Shown one piece after another: positions 48,889 to 58,969 of a DNA stretch of 64,000 nucleotides (its first letter is position 1; every line of letters starts with the position of its first letter). The position numbers and the translations under genes are program-made. The stretch is from Defluviitaleaceae bacterium. Lineage in GTDB: Bacteria > Bacillota > Clostridia > Lachnospirales > WRAX01. The stretch is taken from positions 1-64,000 of the forward strand of contig WRAX01000009.1 in the NCBI GenBank assembly GCA_009779935.1, in the 5' to 3' direction. The notes beneath the pieces are model-generated. The model made no database searches and was not told the DNA's origin. It worked only from the letters and a program-made list of their open reading frames with translations.

Positions 48889-48929
48889 TTTATATACAAA
48901 AAGTTGCATGCGGAAAGGAGGTATTTGTT

Positions 48930-49022
48930 ATGAAATATTTGTTTTCACAATTAATCGCCCTTTACTTTGTATGTGAACCGGTGGTTAGGGCACTTTGTTG
49001 CGACCTTAAAGTTGGCGGCTGA
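48930..49022 (+). CDS. 30-aa peptide ORF upstream of the TPR/HTH regulator
   Basis: MKYLFSQLIALYFVCEPVVRALCCDLKVGG*, strong SD AAAGGAGG 9 nt upstream of ATG, directly downstream of a consensus promoter; shorter than the ORF track cutoff. Confidence 0.6.
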   Translation: MKYLFSQLIALYFVCEPVVRALCCDLKVGG

Positions 49023-49050
49023 TTCTTAATATCATTGAAGTGAGGAAAAG

Positions 49051-50085
49051 ATGGATAAATACAAGTTATTAGATGAGGCATTATCAACAAATTTCAATGA
49101 TGATAAAGAGGTTTTAGAATCGGTCAAAAACAGGTTGCAAGATTACCTAAAAAAAGAAGGCAACGACGTTCAAATAGAAAACACTCTTTGTGTAATTCAG
49201 TCCTTCCTGCTGGAATCGGAAAGGAACGATTTTGAGGCGTGTCGCCAAGTAACATCTCCCGTTTTTGAGAGGTCCCAAAACCCTGAAAAATGGGATTTTT
49301 ATGACCTTAGAATCCTTGGAAGAATTGTAGATTATGCCGGAACATACAGACAAACATACGAGCTTTCGGAAAATATTTTAGAAAAGCTTGAAAACTATTC
49401 CCATGAAGAGCGTTACAACAAAGTCAAGATAGCTGTGTATATGAACACCATGTCCCGTATGTTAAGGGCAAAGTATCTTGAAGCGGACAATTTAGCTGCT
49501 TGTGAGGAATTGGAAGAAAATTTTTCCGAATATTTTGATGCTATCATGGAAATTAGTGAAAAATGCAGCGAATTTGCCCCGCATAGGGCGGCTACCATAA
49601 TTCGCAAAGGCGTGTTTCATCGAAATGAAAGCTTGAAAAACGAAGGTTTTAGTGAATTAAAGCGCATGGGCGAACATGGGGTTTACAGGCTACTGGAAGA
49701 AACTGTTAGCGAATACGCTTTTCTTCAAAAACGCAATGTAAGCAAAAAGCAGCTTGCCAAAACCATTGGTGTAAATTTGCGAAAATTACGCAAAGAGCAT
49801 AAGATGACATTGTCAGGCCTTGGCAAGGCTGTGGAATTATCTTTGCCTTATGTGGGGATGCTGGAAAGGGGCGAGCGCAGCCCCTCTGCATACGCCCTTG
49901 GCAAAATATGTAATTTTTTTGGCGTAGAAGTTAGTTATTTTTACGGCAATGGAGAGGCGGCAGGCGTTAGCAACGAAAAGGATGCCCAATTATCATTGTT
50001 GAATGGATACGCCCAAAAACTTTCCGTGCAGCAGGTGAAGTTTTTAGTGGACATGGCAAAAAACTTCCCAAACCCGGGCGTTTAG
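49051..50085 (+). CDS. Transcriptional regulator: N-terminal helical (Rgg/TPR-like) domain + C-terminal XRE HTH
   Basis: HTH NLRKLRKEHKMTLSGLGKAVELSLPYVGMLERGERSPSAYALGKICNFFGVEVSYFYG near the C-terminus; N-term WDFYDLRILGRIVDYAGTYRQTYELSENILEKLENY is TPR/Rgg-C-like. Confidence 0.8.
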   Translation: MDKYKLLDEALSTNFNDDKEVLESVKNRLQDYLKKEGNDVQIENTLCVIQSFLLESERNDFEACRQVTSPVFERSQNPEKWDFYDLRILGRIVDYAGTYRQTYELSENILEKLENYSHEERYNKVKIAVYMNTMSRMLRAKYLEADNLAACEELEENFSEYFDAIMEISEKCSEFAPHRAATIIRKGVFHRNESLKNEGFSELKRMGEHGVYRLLEETVSEYAFLQKRNVSKKQLAKTIGVNLRKLRKEHKMTLSGLGKAVELSLPYVGMLERGERSPSAYALGKICNFFGVEVSYFYGNGEAAGVSNEKDAQLSLLNGYAQKLSVQQVKFLVDMAKNFPNPGV

Positions 50086-50096
50086 TGGGTTTTTGC

Positions 50097-50130
50097 AAAG
50101 GGGCAACCGTGTTGGTTGCCCCTTTAAGTT
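50097..50130 (+). terminator. Intrinsic terminator after the regulator
   Basis: AAAGGGGCAACC-gtgtt-GGTTGCCCCTTT followed by T-rich sequence. Confidence 0.8.
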
Positions 50131-50144
50131 TTGTTAAATTTTCC

Positions 50145-50173
50145 TTGACAATGTATAATAAAGGTGGTATAAT
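50145..50173 (+). promoter_or_regulatory. Consensus SigA promoter of the str operon
   Basis: TTGACA (50145-50150)-17nt-TATAAT (50168-50173). Confidence 0.88.
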
Positions 50174-50224
50174 GCCATGGTATGTTTTAAGTAAATTGAA
50201 GATTTTTTGCTATGCAAAAACCGC

Positions 50225-50263
50225 CTTGAAAACAATGCGGTGGCGCATTGCATTGTTTTCAAG
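50225..50263 (+). promoter_or_regulatory. Leader hairpin just upstream of the rpsL SD
   Basis: CTTGAAAACAATG / CATTGTTTTCAAG 13-bp perfect arms, with alternative CAATGC/GCATTG pairing inside. Confidence 0.6.
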
Positions 50264-50287
50264 ATTATTGAGGAGGTGAAAGAAAAT

Positions 50288-50701
50288 ATGCCAACATTTA
50301 ACCAACTGGTTCGCAAGGGCCGTGGGGAGAAAATTCGCAAGTCAACTGCACCTGCGTTGCAGAAGAGCTTAAATACGCTTAAAAAGCAGCGTTTTGACAC
50401 TTCTAACCCATTTAAGCGTGGTGTTTGCACCAGCGTACGTACAGAAAAGCCTAAAAAGCCTAATTCTGCATTGCGTAAAATTGCCCGTGTGCGCCTTTCC
50501 AACGGCATGGAGGTTACAGCCTATATCCCTGGTGAGGGGCACAATTTGCAAGAACATAGCGTGGTACTAATCCGTGGCGGCCGTGTGCGTGATTTGCCCG
50601 GTGTGCGCTACCACATTTTGCGTGGCACGCTGGATACCGCCGGTGTTAGCGGCCGCATGCAGGCCCGCTCTAAATACGGAGCGAAAAGACCTAAGAAATA
50701 A
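50288..50701 (+). CDS. rpsL: 30S ribosomal protein S12
   Basis: [15 protein letters not shown] ... [55 protein letters not shown]. Confidence 0.98.
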   Translation: MPTFNQLVRKGRGEKIRKSTAPALQKSLNTLKKQRFDTSNPFKRGVCTSVRTEKPKKPNSALRKIARVRLSNGMEVTAYIPGEGHNLQEHSVVLIRGGRVRDLPGVRYHILRGTLDTAGVSGRMQARSKYGAKRPKK

Positions 50702-50944
50702 AACTCAACAACAAGTTGCTTGTTCTTGAGTCCAAAGCTCATATTTTATGTGGGTTTTAGCCTCAAGAACAGGCACCACAGGCCAATGTAAACTTATCTC
50801 GAAATCACTTCACACGATTTTTCAACGCTGGCTAACGTCATTTATTTCATAAAATGACTGGCGCTACCACGCCGAATAAATCGGTTCAGTGTATTATGAT
50901 ATAAGTTGAGGGCTTGAGTACCTAATGGAATGGAGGGAAGAGAC

Positions 50945-51418
50945 GTGCCGAGAAAAGGACATGTCCCAAAAAGGGATGTTTTGGCGGACCCGCTGTATAA
51001 AAGCAAGGTTGTGACAAAACTGATAAACACCATTATGCTGGATGGCAAAAAAGGTGTGGCGCAAGGTATTGTATACAAGGCGTTTAGCACTGTTGAAGCC
51101 AAGCGTGAAGGTAAAAATGCGCTGGAAAGCTTTGAAGAGGCTTTGGGCAACATAATGCCTTCTGTGGAGGTTAAAGCACGCCGTGTGGGCGGCAGCACAT
51201 ACCAAGTACCCATGGAAGTGCGCCCGGAAAGACGGCAAGCCCTTGGTTTGCGCTGGTTGGTTAATTTTAGCCGCCGCAGAAGCGAAAAAACCATGGAAGA
51301 ACGCCTTGCAAATGAAATTTTGGATGCCATTAACAATTCTGGCGGTGCTGTGCGCCGTAAAGAGGAAATGCACAAAATGGCTGATGCTAACCGTGCCTTT
51401 AGCCATTTCAAATGGTAA
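50945..51418 (+). CDS. rpsG: 30S ribosomal protein S7
   Basis: GTG start, [31 protein letters not shown]. Confidence 0.97.
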   Translation: MPRKGHVPKRDVLADPLYKSKVVTKLINTIMLDGKKGVAQGIVYKAFSTVEAKREGKNALESFEEALGNIMPSVEVKARRVGGSTYQVPMEVRPERRQALGLRWLVNFSRRRSEKTMEERLANEILDAINNSGGAVRRKEEMHKMADANRAFSHFKW

Positions 51419-51433
51419 TTGGGGGTTGATGTT

Positions 51434-51622
51434 ATGGCAACACAAACTGAGATTCAAATTTGGCAACGTGGTGCTTTGCACACTTTGTTAAAGATTCGCG
51501 CAATAAACAAGGGCATTAATATTGCCGGCTTAGATGAGGAAATAAATGCACTTGAAACCAAGATGGGTCAAGAAGAGGTCGCTTGGGTTAAGGAAAAAAT
51601 TGCGCAGATGTATGGTGATTAA
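51434..51622 (+). CDS. Small protein (62 aa) inside the str operon
   Basis: MATQTEIQIWQRGALHTLLKIRAINKGINIAGLDEEINALETKMGQEEVAWVKEKIAQMYGD; SD GGGGG, tightly packed between rpsG and fusA. Confidence 0.75.
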   Translation: MATQTEIQIWQRGALHTLLKIRAINKGINIAGLDEEINALETKMGQEEVAWVKEKIAQMYGD

Positions 51623-51650
51623 TAGTGCTTAGAGATTAGGAGATGGTATT

Positions 51651-53735
51651 TTGAGTAAGAGAGAATACCCGCTGGAGAGGACCCGGAATATAGGCATTAT
51701 GGCCCATATCGATGCGGGTAAGACAACTCTCACAGAAAGAATTTTGTATTACACAGGTAAAACCTATAAAATGGGCGACACCCATGAAGGCACCGCCATC
51801 ATGGACAGCATGGACCAAGAGCAGGAGCGTGGCATTACCATTGCTTCCGCTGCCACAACCACATTTTGGAATGACCATCGTGTAAACATTATAGACACGC
51901 CCGGCCACGTGGATTTTACCGTGGAGGTTGAGCGTTCGCTACGTGTTTTGGACGGTGCTGTGGCTGTTTTCTGCGGCCAAGGCGGCGTTGAGCCCCAATC
52001 CGAAACTGTTTGGAGACAGGCTGACAAATATAAAGTTCCCCGCCTTGCTTTTGTAAACAAAATGGACAAACTTGGCGCAGACTTTATGAATGTGGTTGAA
52101 ATGATTAAAGACCGCTTGGGTGCAACCCCTGCACCTGTGCAAATCCCAATCGGCCAGGAAAGCACCTTTGAGGGCATGATTGACCTGTTTACCATGAGGG
52201 CTTATACCTTCGGCGGTGATTTGGGTGAAGATGTTATAGAAGGGGATATTCCCGCTAATTTGAAGGATGCGGCCGAGGAGGCTCGCTCTGCTTTAATTGA
52301 TGCCATTGCCGACACGGATGAAGGTATTATGGAAAAGGTACTGATGGAAGAGGATGTTACTGTGGAGGAGCTTAAAACCGCCCTTCGCAAAGCCACCATT
52401 GCCACCCAGCTAACACCTGTTTTCTGCGGCTCTGCTTACAAGAAAAAGGGCGTGCAAAAGCTTTTGGATGGTGTTGTGGAATATCTTCCTGCGCCAACGG
52501 ATATCGAAGCCATTAAAGGTATCGTGCCGCGCACAGAAGAGGAAGTGGAGCGCAAAGCCAGCGATTCCGAACCCTTTTCCGCTTTGGCGTTTAAGATTGT
52601 AAACGACCAGCATGTGGGCAAATTGGCGTTTTTCCGTGTGTATTCCGGTACATTTGAAAGCGGCAACTATATTTACAATGCCACAAAGGATAAAAAAGAG
52701 CGTGTTAGCCGTATTTTCCTCATGCACTCCAATAAACGGGAGGAAGTGGAAAAGGTGTTTGCGGGTGAAATTGCCGCCGCTGTTGGTTTGAAGTCCACCA
52801 CCACAGGCGATACGCTGTGCATCGAAAACTCCCCTGTTGTGCTGGAAAGCATGAACTTCCCGGAGCCCGTTATACACATTGCCATCGAGCCAAAAACCAA
52901 GGCAGGACGTGACAAAATGTCCCTTTCCCTTGCTAAATTGGCGGAGGAAGACCCAACATTTAAGACGTATACCGACCAAGAAACCGGTCAAACCATAATT
53001 GCTGGCATGGGTGAGTTGCACTTAGAAGTTATTGTTGAGCGTTTATTGCGTGAATTTAAGGTGGAAGCCAATGTGGGCCAGCCACAGGTTGCCTATCGTG
53101 AATCCTTCCGCAAGGCGACGGATGTTGAGGGTAAGTATGTTAAGCAGTCCGGCGGTAAAGGTCAATATGGCCACTGTAAAGTTAAGTTTGAGCCAATTGA
53201 TGCCAATGACAGTGAAAACAGCTTTGTCTTTGAAAACAAAATCGTTGGTGGTGCAATCCCAAGGGAATTTATTGCGCCCATCGAGGCGGGCATCAGAGAA
53301 GCTATGGAAAGCGGCATAATTGGTGGCTATCCTGTGCTTGGCGTAAAAGCCACCTTGTATGATGGCAGCTTCCATGATGTGGACTCGTCTGAAATTGCTT
53401 TTAAGATTGCCGGTTCTATGGCCTTTAAGGAAGCGATGCGCAAAGGTGATGCAGTGCTTTTGGAGCCTATTATGAAAGTGGACGTTACCGTGTCCGAAGA
53501 CTATATGGGCGATGTTATTGGCGATTTGAACAGCCGCCGTGGCCGTATTGATTCTACCGAATCCCGCTCTGGTGCTGTGGTTGTGCATGCTTTTGTGCCG
53601 CTGGCCGAAATGTTTGGCTACACCACCCGCCTACGCTCCATGACCCAAGGCCGTGGCGTTTTCGCCATGGAGGTGGGCCATTACGAGCAAGTGCCAAAGA
53701 GTGTTATGGAGAAAGCTACGCTTAAAAACAGCTAA
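51651..53735 (+). CDS. fusA: Elongation factor G
   Basis: [26 protein letters not shown] start with AGGAG SD. Confidence 0.98.
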   Translation: MSKREYPLERTRNIGIMAHIDAGKTTLTERILYYTGKTYKMGDTHEGTAIMDSMDQEQERGITIASAATTTFWNDHRVNIIDTPGHVDFTVEVERSLRVLDGAVAVFCGQGGVEPQSETVWRQADKYKVPRLAFVNKMDKLGADFMNVVEMIKDRLGATPAPVQIPIGQESTFEGMIDLFTMRAYTFGGDLGEDVIEGDIPANLKDAAEEARSALIDAIADTDEGIMEKVLMEEDVTVEELKTALRKATIATQLTPVFCGSAYKKKGVQKLLDGVVEYLPAPTDIEAIKGIVPRTEEEVERKASDSEPFSALAFKIVNDQHVGKLAFFRVYSGTFESGNYIYNATKDKKERVSRIFLMHSNKREEVEKVFAGEIAAAVGLKSTTTGDTLCIENSPVVLESMNFPEPVIHIAIEPKTKAGRDKMSLSLAKLAEEDPTFKTYTDQETGQTIIAGMGELHLEVIVERLLREFKVEANVGQPQVAYRESFRKATDVEGKYVKQSGGKGQYGHCKVKFEPIDANDSENSFVFENKIVGGAIPREFIAPIEAGIREAMESGIIGGYPVLGVKATLYDGSFHDVDSSEIAFKIAGSMAFKEAMRKGDAVLLEPIMKVDVTVSEDYMGDVIGDLNSRRGRIDSTESRSGAVVVHAFVPLAEMFGYTTRLRSMTQGRGVFAMEVGHYEQVPKSVMEKATLKNS

Positions 53736-53822
53736 AAGTTTTGCTTGCAAAATTTTGGATAAAGATTTATAATATATTTAACGATTAACAAGGGCATTGC
53801 CCACTTTAAGGAGGAAGTACAA

Positions 53823-55013
53823 ATGGCGAAAGCTAAGTTTGAAAGAAACAAACCCCATGTTAATATTGGAACTATCGGTCACGTTGACCATGGTAAAACC
53901 ACGCTGACTGCTGCTATTTCTAAGACTTTGAACCAAAGATACGGCACAGGCGAAATTGTAGATTTTGATAAAATTGACAAAGCGCCGGAAGAAAAGGCAC
54001 GTGGTATCACCATCAACTCCACTCACATTGAGTATGAAACCGACAAACGCCACTACGCCCACGTGGACTGCCCAGGCCATGCCGACTATGTTAAAAACAT
54101 GATTACCGGTGCTGCCCAAATGGACGGTGCAATCCTTGTGGTTGCGGCTACTGACGGTGTTATGGCGCAAACCAACGAGCATATACTACTTGCCCGCCAG
54201 GTTGGTGTACCAAAAATTATCGTGTTTATGAACAAGTGCGATATCGCTGATGAAGAGCTTATTGAGCTTGTTGAAATGGAAATCCGTGAAGCTTTGGACA
54301 AACAAGGTTTCCCTGGTGACGATACCCCAATCATCAAAGGTTCTGCCCGTGAAGCTTTGGAAAACCCAGCCGGTGAGTGGGGCGACAAAATTGTGGAGCT
54401 TTTTGAGCATGTTGACACGTACATCGAAGAGCCGGCCCGTGAAGATGACAAGCCATTCCTTATGGCGGTTGAGGATGTATTTACCATTACCGGCCGTGGT
54501 ACAGTTTCCACAGGCCGTGTGGAAAGAGGCATCCTAAAAGTATCTGATTCGGTTGAAATTGTTGGTTTTACCGACGAGCCACGCCAATATGTTGTAACCG
54601 GTATCGAAATGTTCCGAAAGCTTTTGGATCAAGCCCAGTCCGGTGACAACATTGGTGTTCTTCTTCGTGGTATCTCCCGTGATGAGGTTGAACGTGGCCA
54701 AGTTATTGCTAAGCCAGGCTCCATCCAAGGTCATAAGAAGTTTAAGGGTCAAGTTTATGTTTTGACCAAAGAAGATGGCGGCCGCCACAGCCCATTCTTT
54801 AACAACTACCGCCCACAGTTCTACCTAAGAACTACCGACGTAACCGGCGTTATAACTTTGCCGGAAGGCGTTGATATGTGCAAGCCCGGCGATAACGTTG
54901 AATTGATTGTTGACCTTATCAGCCCGGTTGCTATTGAAAACGAAATGCGTTTTGCTATCCGTGAAGGCGGCAGAACAGTTGGTTCCGGCGTTGTAACTGC
55001 AATTATGGACTAA
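53823..55013 (+). CDS. tuf: Elongation factor Tu
   Basis: [32 protein letters not shown]. Confidence 0.99.
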   Translation: MAKAKFERNKPHVNIGTIGHVDHGKTTLTAAISKTLNQRYGTGEIVDFDKIDKAPEEKARGITINSTHIEYETDKRHYAHVDCPGHADYVKNMITGAAQMDGAILVVAATDGVMAQTNEHILLARQVGVPKIIVFMNKCDIADEELIELVEMEIREALDKQGFPGDDTPIIKGSAREALENPAGEWGDKIVELFEHVDTYIEEPAREDDKPFLMAVEDVFTITGRGTVSTGRVERGILKVSDSVEIVGFTDEPRQYVVTGIEMFRKLLDQAQSGDNIGVLLRGISRDEVERGQVIAKPGSIQGHKKFKGQVYVLTKEDGGRHSPFFNNYRPQFYLRTTDVTGVITLPEGVDMCKPGDNVELIVDLISPVAIENEMRFAIREGGRTVGSGVVTAIMD

Positions 55014-55024
55014 TACAACAGCAT

Positions 55025-55057
55025 CAAAACACTGCGATGTTTCGCCGCAGTGTTTTG
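55025..55057 (+). terminator. Hairpin downstream of tuf
   Basis: CAAAACACTGCG-atgtttcgc-CGCAGTGTTTTG. Confidence 0.7.
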
Positions 55058-55196
55058 AAAGCGGTTTTTTCGCACAAAGTGCGAAAAAAAGTTTACCTTA
55101 AATAACCACAAACAAGCCGCCGGATTTATTTTGGTGGCTTGTTGTATTTGGGGTTGACTTATGTGCCCCTTTACGAATGGAATTTGGAGGACTAAT

Positions 55197-55712
55197 ATGA
55201 AATTCGACAATATTTCCCGGGAAATTGAATATTACGCCAACTTACCTGTCTGCTTTTGTGATTTTATGGAGAATTTGTCGGGTTTGGCTGATGGAGAGTT
55301 ATCGCTGGTTTGCACTGACAAAAACCCTGCTGTGCATGATAAAAAATGGGTACCAAGTTATGGCTTTGCGGTGATGGTTGGCGGCGAAAGTGTTGGTAGG
55401 GTAAACCTGCGCATTGGGTATAGCGAAGGGCTGTATTACGGCGGGCAAGTGGGATATTGGATTGATGAAGCCCATTGGGGAAAAGGATATGCAGGGCGGG
55501 GTGTTGTTTTGCTTGCCTCTGTCGCTAAATTCCATGGAATGGAAAAGTTGCTGGTTTGTAATGATGTGAACAATAAGGCTTCCATAAGGGTGTGTGAGAA
55601 ATTGGGATTGCGCTTAGTGCGCACCGTGGAAACGCCCGAGTGGCATGACCTTTATCAACGCTTAGGGCAACGGCAAACAAATATTTGGGAATGGGATTTG
55701 AATAATGAGTAA
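55197..55712 (+). CDS. GNAT family N-acetyltransferase (RimJ/RimL-like)
   Basis: VGYWIDEAHWGKGYAGRGVVLLASVAKFHGMEKLLVCNDVNNKASIRVCEKLGLRLV. Confidence 0.9.
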   Translation: MKFDNISREIEYYANLPVCFCDFMENLSGLADGELSLVCTDKNPAVHDKKWVPSYGFAVMVGGESVGRVNLRIGYSEGLYYGGQVGYWIDEAHWGKGYAGRGVVLLASVAKFHGMEKLLVCNDVNNKASIRVCEKLGLRLVRTVETPEWHDLYQRLGQRQTNIWEWDLNNE

Positions 55713-57264
55713 GGTAGTATTGTTGGGGATTAACTCGAAATTTGTCCACTCCACACTGGCGGTTTGGCAGTTGAAGGCGGCCGTGCAGCAATTTGCCCAA
55801 AAGGCGCATGATGTTGTTGTTTTGGAGTGCAATATAAACCAGCCTGACGAGGAAATTGTGGCGCAGGTGTCGGCTTGCCGGCCTGATGTGGTGGGCATTT
55901 CTACATATATTTGGAATGCGGGCAAGTTGCCCGGTATTTTGCGAAAGTTACGCAAGGCCTTGCCCCAAGCAGTTTTTGTGATGGGTGGACCGGAAGCTGC
56001 CCACAATGTGGATTATTGGTTGGAAAATGGTGCAAACCACGTGTTAAAAGGTGCCGGCGAACAAACTTTCCCCGCCTTTCTTGATGGGCGTGAAGATGGT
56101 GGTGACGGTTGTTTTGTTGACCCCTACACAACGGAATACTTGGCGGCGCTAAGGGGCAAAATTGCTTATATCGAAACATCACGGGGATGCCCATTTTCCT
56201 GCGCTTTTTGCCTGTCAGGGGATAGTAAGGTGGAGTTTTTGCCCTTGGATGATGCCAAGGCACAAATTGCCAAGTTGGCGGCAACAGATGTGCGTGTAAT
56301 AAAATTTGTAGATAGAACATTTAATTGCGATGCCAAGCGAGCTTATGAAATGATAGAATTTATTATGGGGCTAAACACCAACAACCGCTTCCATTTTGAA
56401 GTGGCGGCGGATTTGTTTGACCAGCACACATTAAACTTGCTCGCTACCGCTCCCGCCGGCCTTTTTCAAATAGAAGCAGGTTTGCAAAGCTTTTTTAAGC
56501 CCACCTTGGAAGCCAGTATGCGCAAAACAAATCTGGATAAGGCTGTGGCCAATATCAAGCAGTTGATGCAGATGGGCAATATCCACATTCACTTGGATTT
56601 AATTGCGGGCCTGCCCCATGAAACATTGGTGGATTTTGCGCATAGCTTCAACCAAACTTATGCCATTGGGGCACACAAGGTGCAACTGGGCTTTCTAAAA
56701 ATGCTGCACGGCAGTGCCTTGCGCAGGAATGAAAAATCCATTATTTTTAACCCCGAGCCACCTTATGAAATAATTAGTAACCCATGGCTGTCCCGGCAGG
56801 ATTTACAAGTGTTAAAACGCACAGAAAACGCCCTGCAACAAACCTACAACAAGGGTCACTTTTTGCAAACCCTAAACTATGTGCAAGCCGCAACAAGTCT
56901 AACGCCTTTTGAGATTTTCCGCACCTTGGGGGAATTTGTACAAAAGGACGGTATGGCACTTAATGATTATGCCGAAAAGCTGTTTGGCTTGTTCGGTAGC
57001 TTAAAAGGTGTAAACTTGGATGGGTTGCGGGGATATATGATTTATGACTGGCTTGCCATGGTTAAAGGATCTAATATGCCGCTTTTTATGAAATTGGGCG
57101 ACAAAAAGCAGATGGATAGAATACGAAAAAATGCGGAAGAAAGGCTGGGCAGGAAGTTGCGGCGAACGGAAGTGGCCATTTTGCCCTGCGGAGAAGGGGT
57201 TTTTGTGGACAGTGCAAGCCCCGACCCTGTGACCGGGCTATATCCTATATTTCGTGTTGGCTGA
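55705..57264 (+). CDS. B12-binding-domain radical SAM protein (DUF4080 type)
   Basis: B12-like N-term VVGISTYIWNAGKLPGIL..VMGGPEAAHN; radical SAM CPFSCAFC; C-terminal DUF4080-like region. Confidence 0.9.
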   Translation: MSKVVLLGINSKFVHSTLAVWQLKAAVQQFAQKAHDVVVLECNINQPDEEIVAQVSACRPDVVGISTYIWNAGKLPGILRKLRKALPQAVFVMGGPEAAHNVDYWLENGANHVLKGAGEQTFPAFLDGREDGGDGCFVDPYTTEYLAALRGKIAYIETSRGCPFSCAFCLSGDSKVEFLPLDDAKAQIAKLAATDVRVIKFVDRTFNCDAKRAYEMIEFIMGLNTNNRFHFEVAADLFDQHTLNLLATAPAGLFQIEAGLQSFFKPTLEASMRKTNLDKAVANIKQLMQMGNIHIHLDLIAGLPHETLVDFAHSFNQTYAIGAHKVQLGFLKMLHGSALRRNEKSIIFNPEPPYEIISNPWLSRQDLQVLKRTENALQQTYNKGHFLQTLNYVQAATSLTPFEIFRTLGEFVQKDGMALNDYAEKLFGLFGSLKGVNLDGLRGYMIYDWLAMVKGSNMPLFMKLGDKKQMDRIRKNAEERLGRKLRRTEVAILPCGEGVFVDSASPDPVTGLYPIFRVG

Positions 57265-57544
57265 TTGACATATTTACACGGCCATCCAATAAAAACGACA
57301 CCTCTTCAGCTTCCAAGCGTTGCCTGCCAACTTCTTCCCGCATACCGCCTGTACCTGTAATTGTGCCATCCGCCATAACAACCCGATGCCATGGCAAATC
57401 GGCAGGGCAATGCCCCATGGCCCTACCAACTTCCCTTGCGTTGTGGGGTTTGCCTAAAATGCGGGCAATTTGCCCGTAGGACATGACAAAGCCTGTGGGG
57501 ATATCTGCTACAACCTTGTAAATATCAGCATAAAAGGGATTCAT
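57245..57544 (-). CDS. Alkyltransferase-like (ATL) protein, MGMT family with PWHR in place of PCHR
   Basis: GFVMSYGQIARILGKPHNAREVGRAMGHCPADLPWHRVVMADG. Confidence 0.88.
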   Translation of the reverse strand: MNPFYADIYKVVADIPTGFVMSYGQIARILGKPHNAREVGRAMGHCPADLPWHRVVMADGTITGTGGMREEVGRQRLEAEEVSFLLDGRVNMSISQHEI

Positions 57545-57661
57545 ATCTGCTCTCCAATCTTTTTTGTTGCCAAGCCATGGCAAATGATGTATAATGGCTG
57601 TATTGGGACAATATACATTAAAAACCCCAACTTGTCAATATGAGGAGTGTGAATAGGCGTT

Positions 57662-58897
57662 ATGTCAAAAAAAGCAAATTATTTTTTAGGGATGCTGTCA
57701 GGCGTGGCTTTGGCGGTTATTGCGTGGGTGGCGTTTGCCATACCAAGGGATTTGGATTTTCGGATAAACCCCGCAGCTGCCCCGCAACAGGCCGGCTCAT
57801 CCATTCTTAACACCGCAGAAATCGCTCAAAAACTAACCCATATCTACCGCATTATCGACCGCAATTTTATTGGTGATTTTGATTTGGAAACCGCCCTTGA
57901 TGTGATGTTTGCAGGCTTTGTATACGGTGCGGGGGACCCTTATACTGTTTACCTGTCGGCGGATGCTTTTGTTTCTTTTCGTGAAAATACACAAGGGGAA
58001 TTTGTGGGCATTGGCGTAAGCATTGTAACCGACCCTGTGGACGGGCGCATTATGGTGGTTTCGCCTTTTGAAGGCAGCCCCGCCTTTAATGCGGGTGTGT
58101 TGCCGGGAGACAAAATTATCCGTGTGGATGGCGTAGAAGTTTTTGGTAACGAGCGCACCCAGGAAGCCATAGGCATGATGCGGGGCGACAGGGGCACGGA
58201 GGTGACCATTACCGTACTGCGGGAAAGTGAGGATAGAACCTTCGATATCCCCATAATACGTGATTTGATACAGGTGGAAACCGTGCGCCACCGGGTGATA
58301 GAGGATACAAATATAGGTTATATCCGTATTTCCCAATTTGATAGGGTAACTTATGACCAATTTCAAACCGCCTACAACAACCTTATAGAAACAGGTGTGG
58401 AAGGGCTTATTATAGATGTGCGAAACAACCCCGGCGGGTTGCTGGATGTGGTAAATTCCATTGCTGATATGATTGTGCCGGAGGGCATTATAACATATAC
58501 CGAGGATGCAAGGGGGCGGCGCACCAATGCCTATTCCGATGCACGGCAGATAGAGATACCACTGGTGGTGCTTGTAAATGGTAATTCGGCATCCGCTTCG
58601 GAAATTTTATCAGGTGCGGTGCGGGATACGGGAATTGGGGAGCTTTTGGGCACGACTACTTTTGGTAAAGGGCTTGTGCAAAATGTTTTCCCGTTGGCAG
58701 ATGGGTCCGCTGTAAAGGTTACCATTGCACGGTATTTTACCCCCGCAGGCATCTGCATTAATGGCGAAGGTATTGTGCCCACCCATTATGTGGAAATGGA
58801 TGTGGAGCTTACAAACCGCCTTTCAACCTTGCCGCAGGAGTATGATGTGCAATTGTTGGAGGCCATTAATTTGATGGAAGATTTAATGGGAAGATAA
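57662..58897 (+). CDS. S41 family C-terminal processing peptidase (CtpA-like) with PDZ domain
   Basis: PDZ region; VEGLIIDVRNNPGGLLDVV; NGNSASASEILSGAVRD; GTTTFGKGLVQ. Confidence 0.95.
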   Translation: MSKKANYFLGMLSGVALAVIAWVAFAIPRDLDFRINPAAAPQQAGSSILNTAEIAQKLTHIYRIIDRNFIGDFDLETALDVMFAGFVYGAGDPYTVYLSADAFVSFRENTQGEFVGIGVSIVTDPVDGRIMVVSPFEGSPAFNAGVLPGDKIIRVDGVEVFGNERTQEAIGMMRGDRGTEVTITVLRESEDRTFDIPIIRDLIQVETVRHRVIEDTNIGYIRISQFDRVTYDQFQTAYNNLIETGVEGLIIDVRNNPGGLLDVVNSIADMIVPEGIITYTEDARGRRTNAYSDARQIEIPLVVLVNGNSASASEILSGAVRDTGIGELLGTTTFGKGLVQNVFPLADGSAVKVTIARYFTPAGICINGEGIVPTHYVEMDVELTNRLSTLPQEYDVQLLEAINLMEDLMGR

Positions 58898-58969
58898 TGC
58901 ATGTTAAGTTTTACCTGTCATGTGCCGATATACATGTAACGACTATTTTCACCAAGGAGGATTTTTGAT

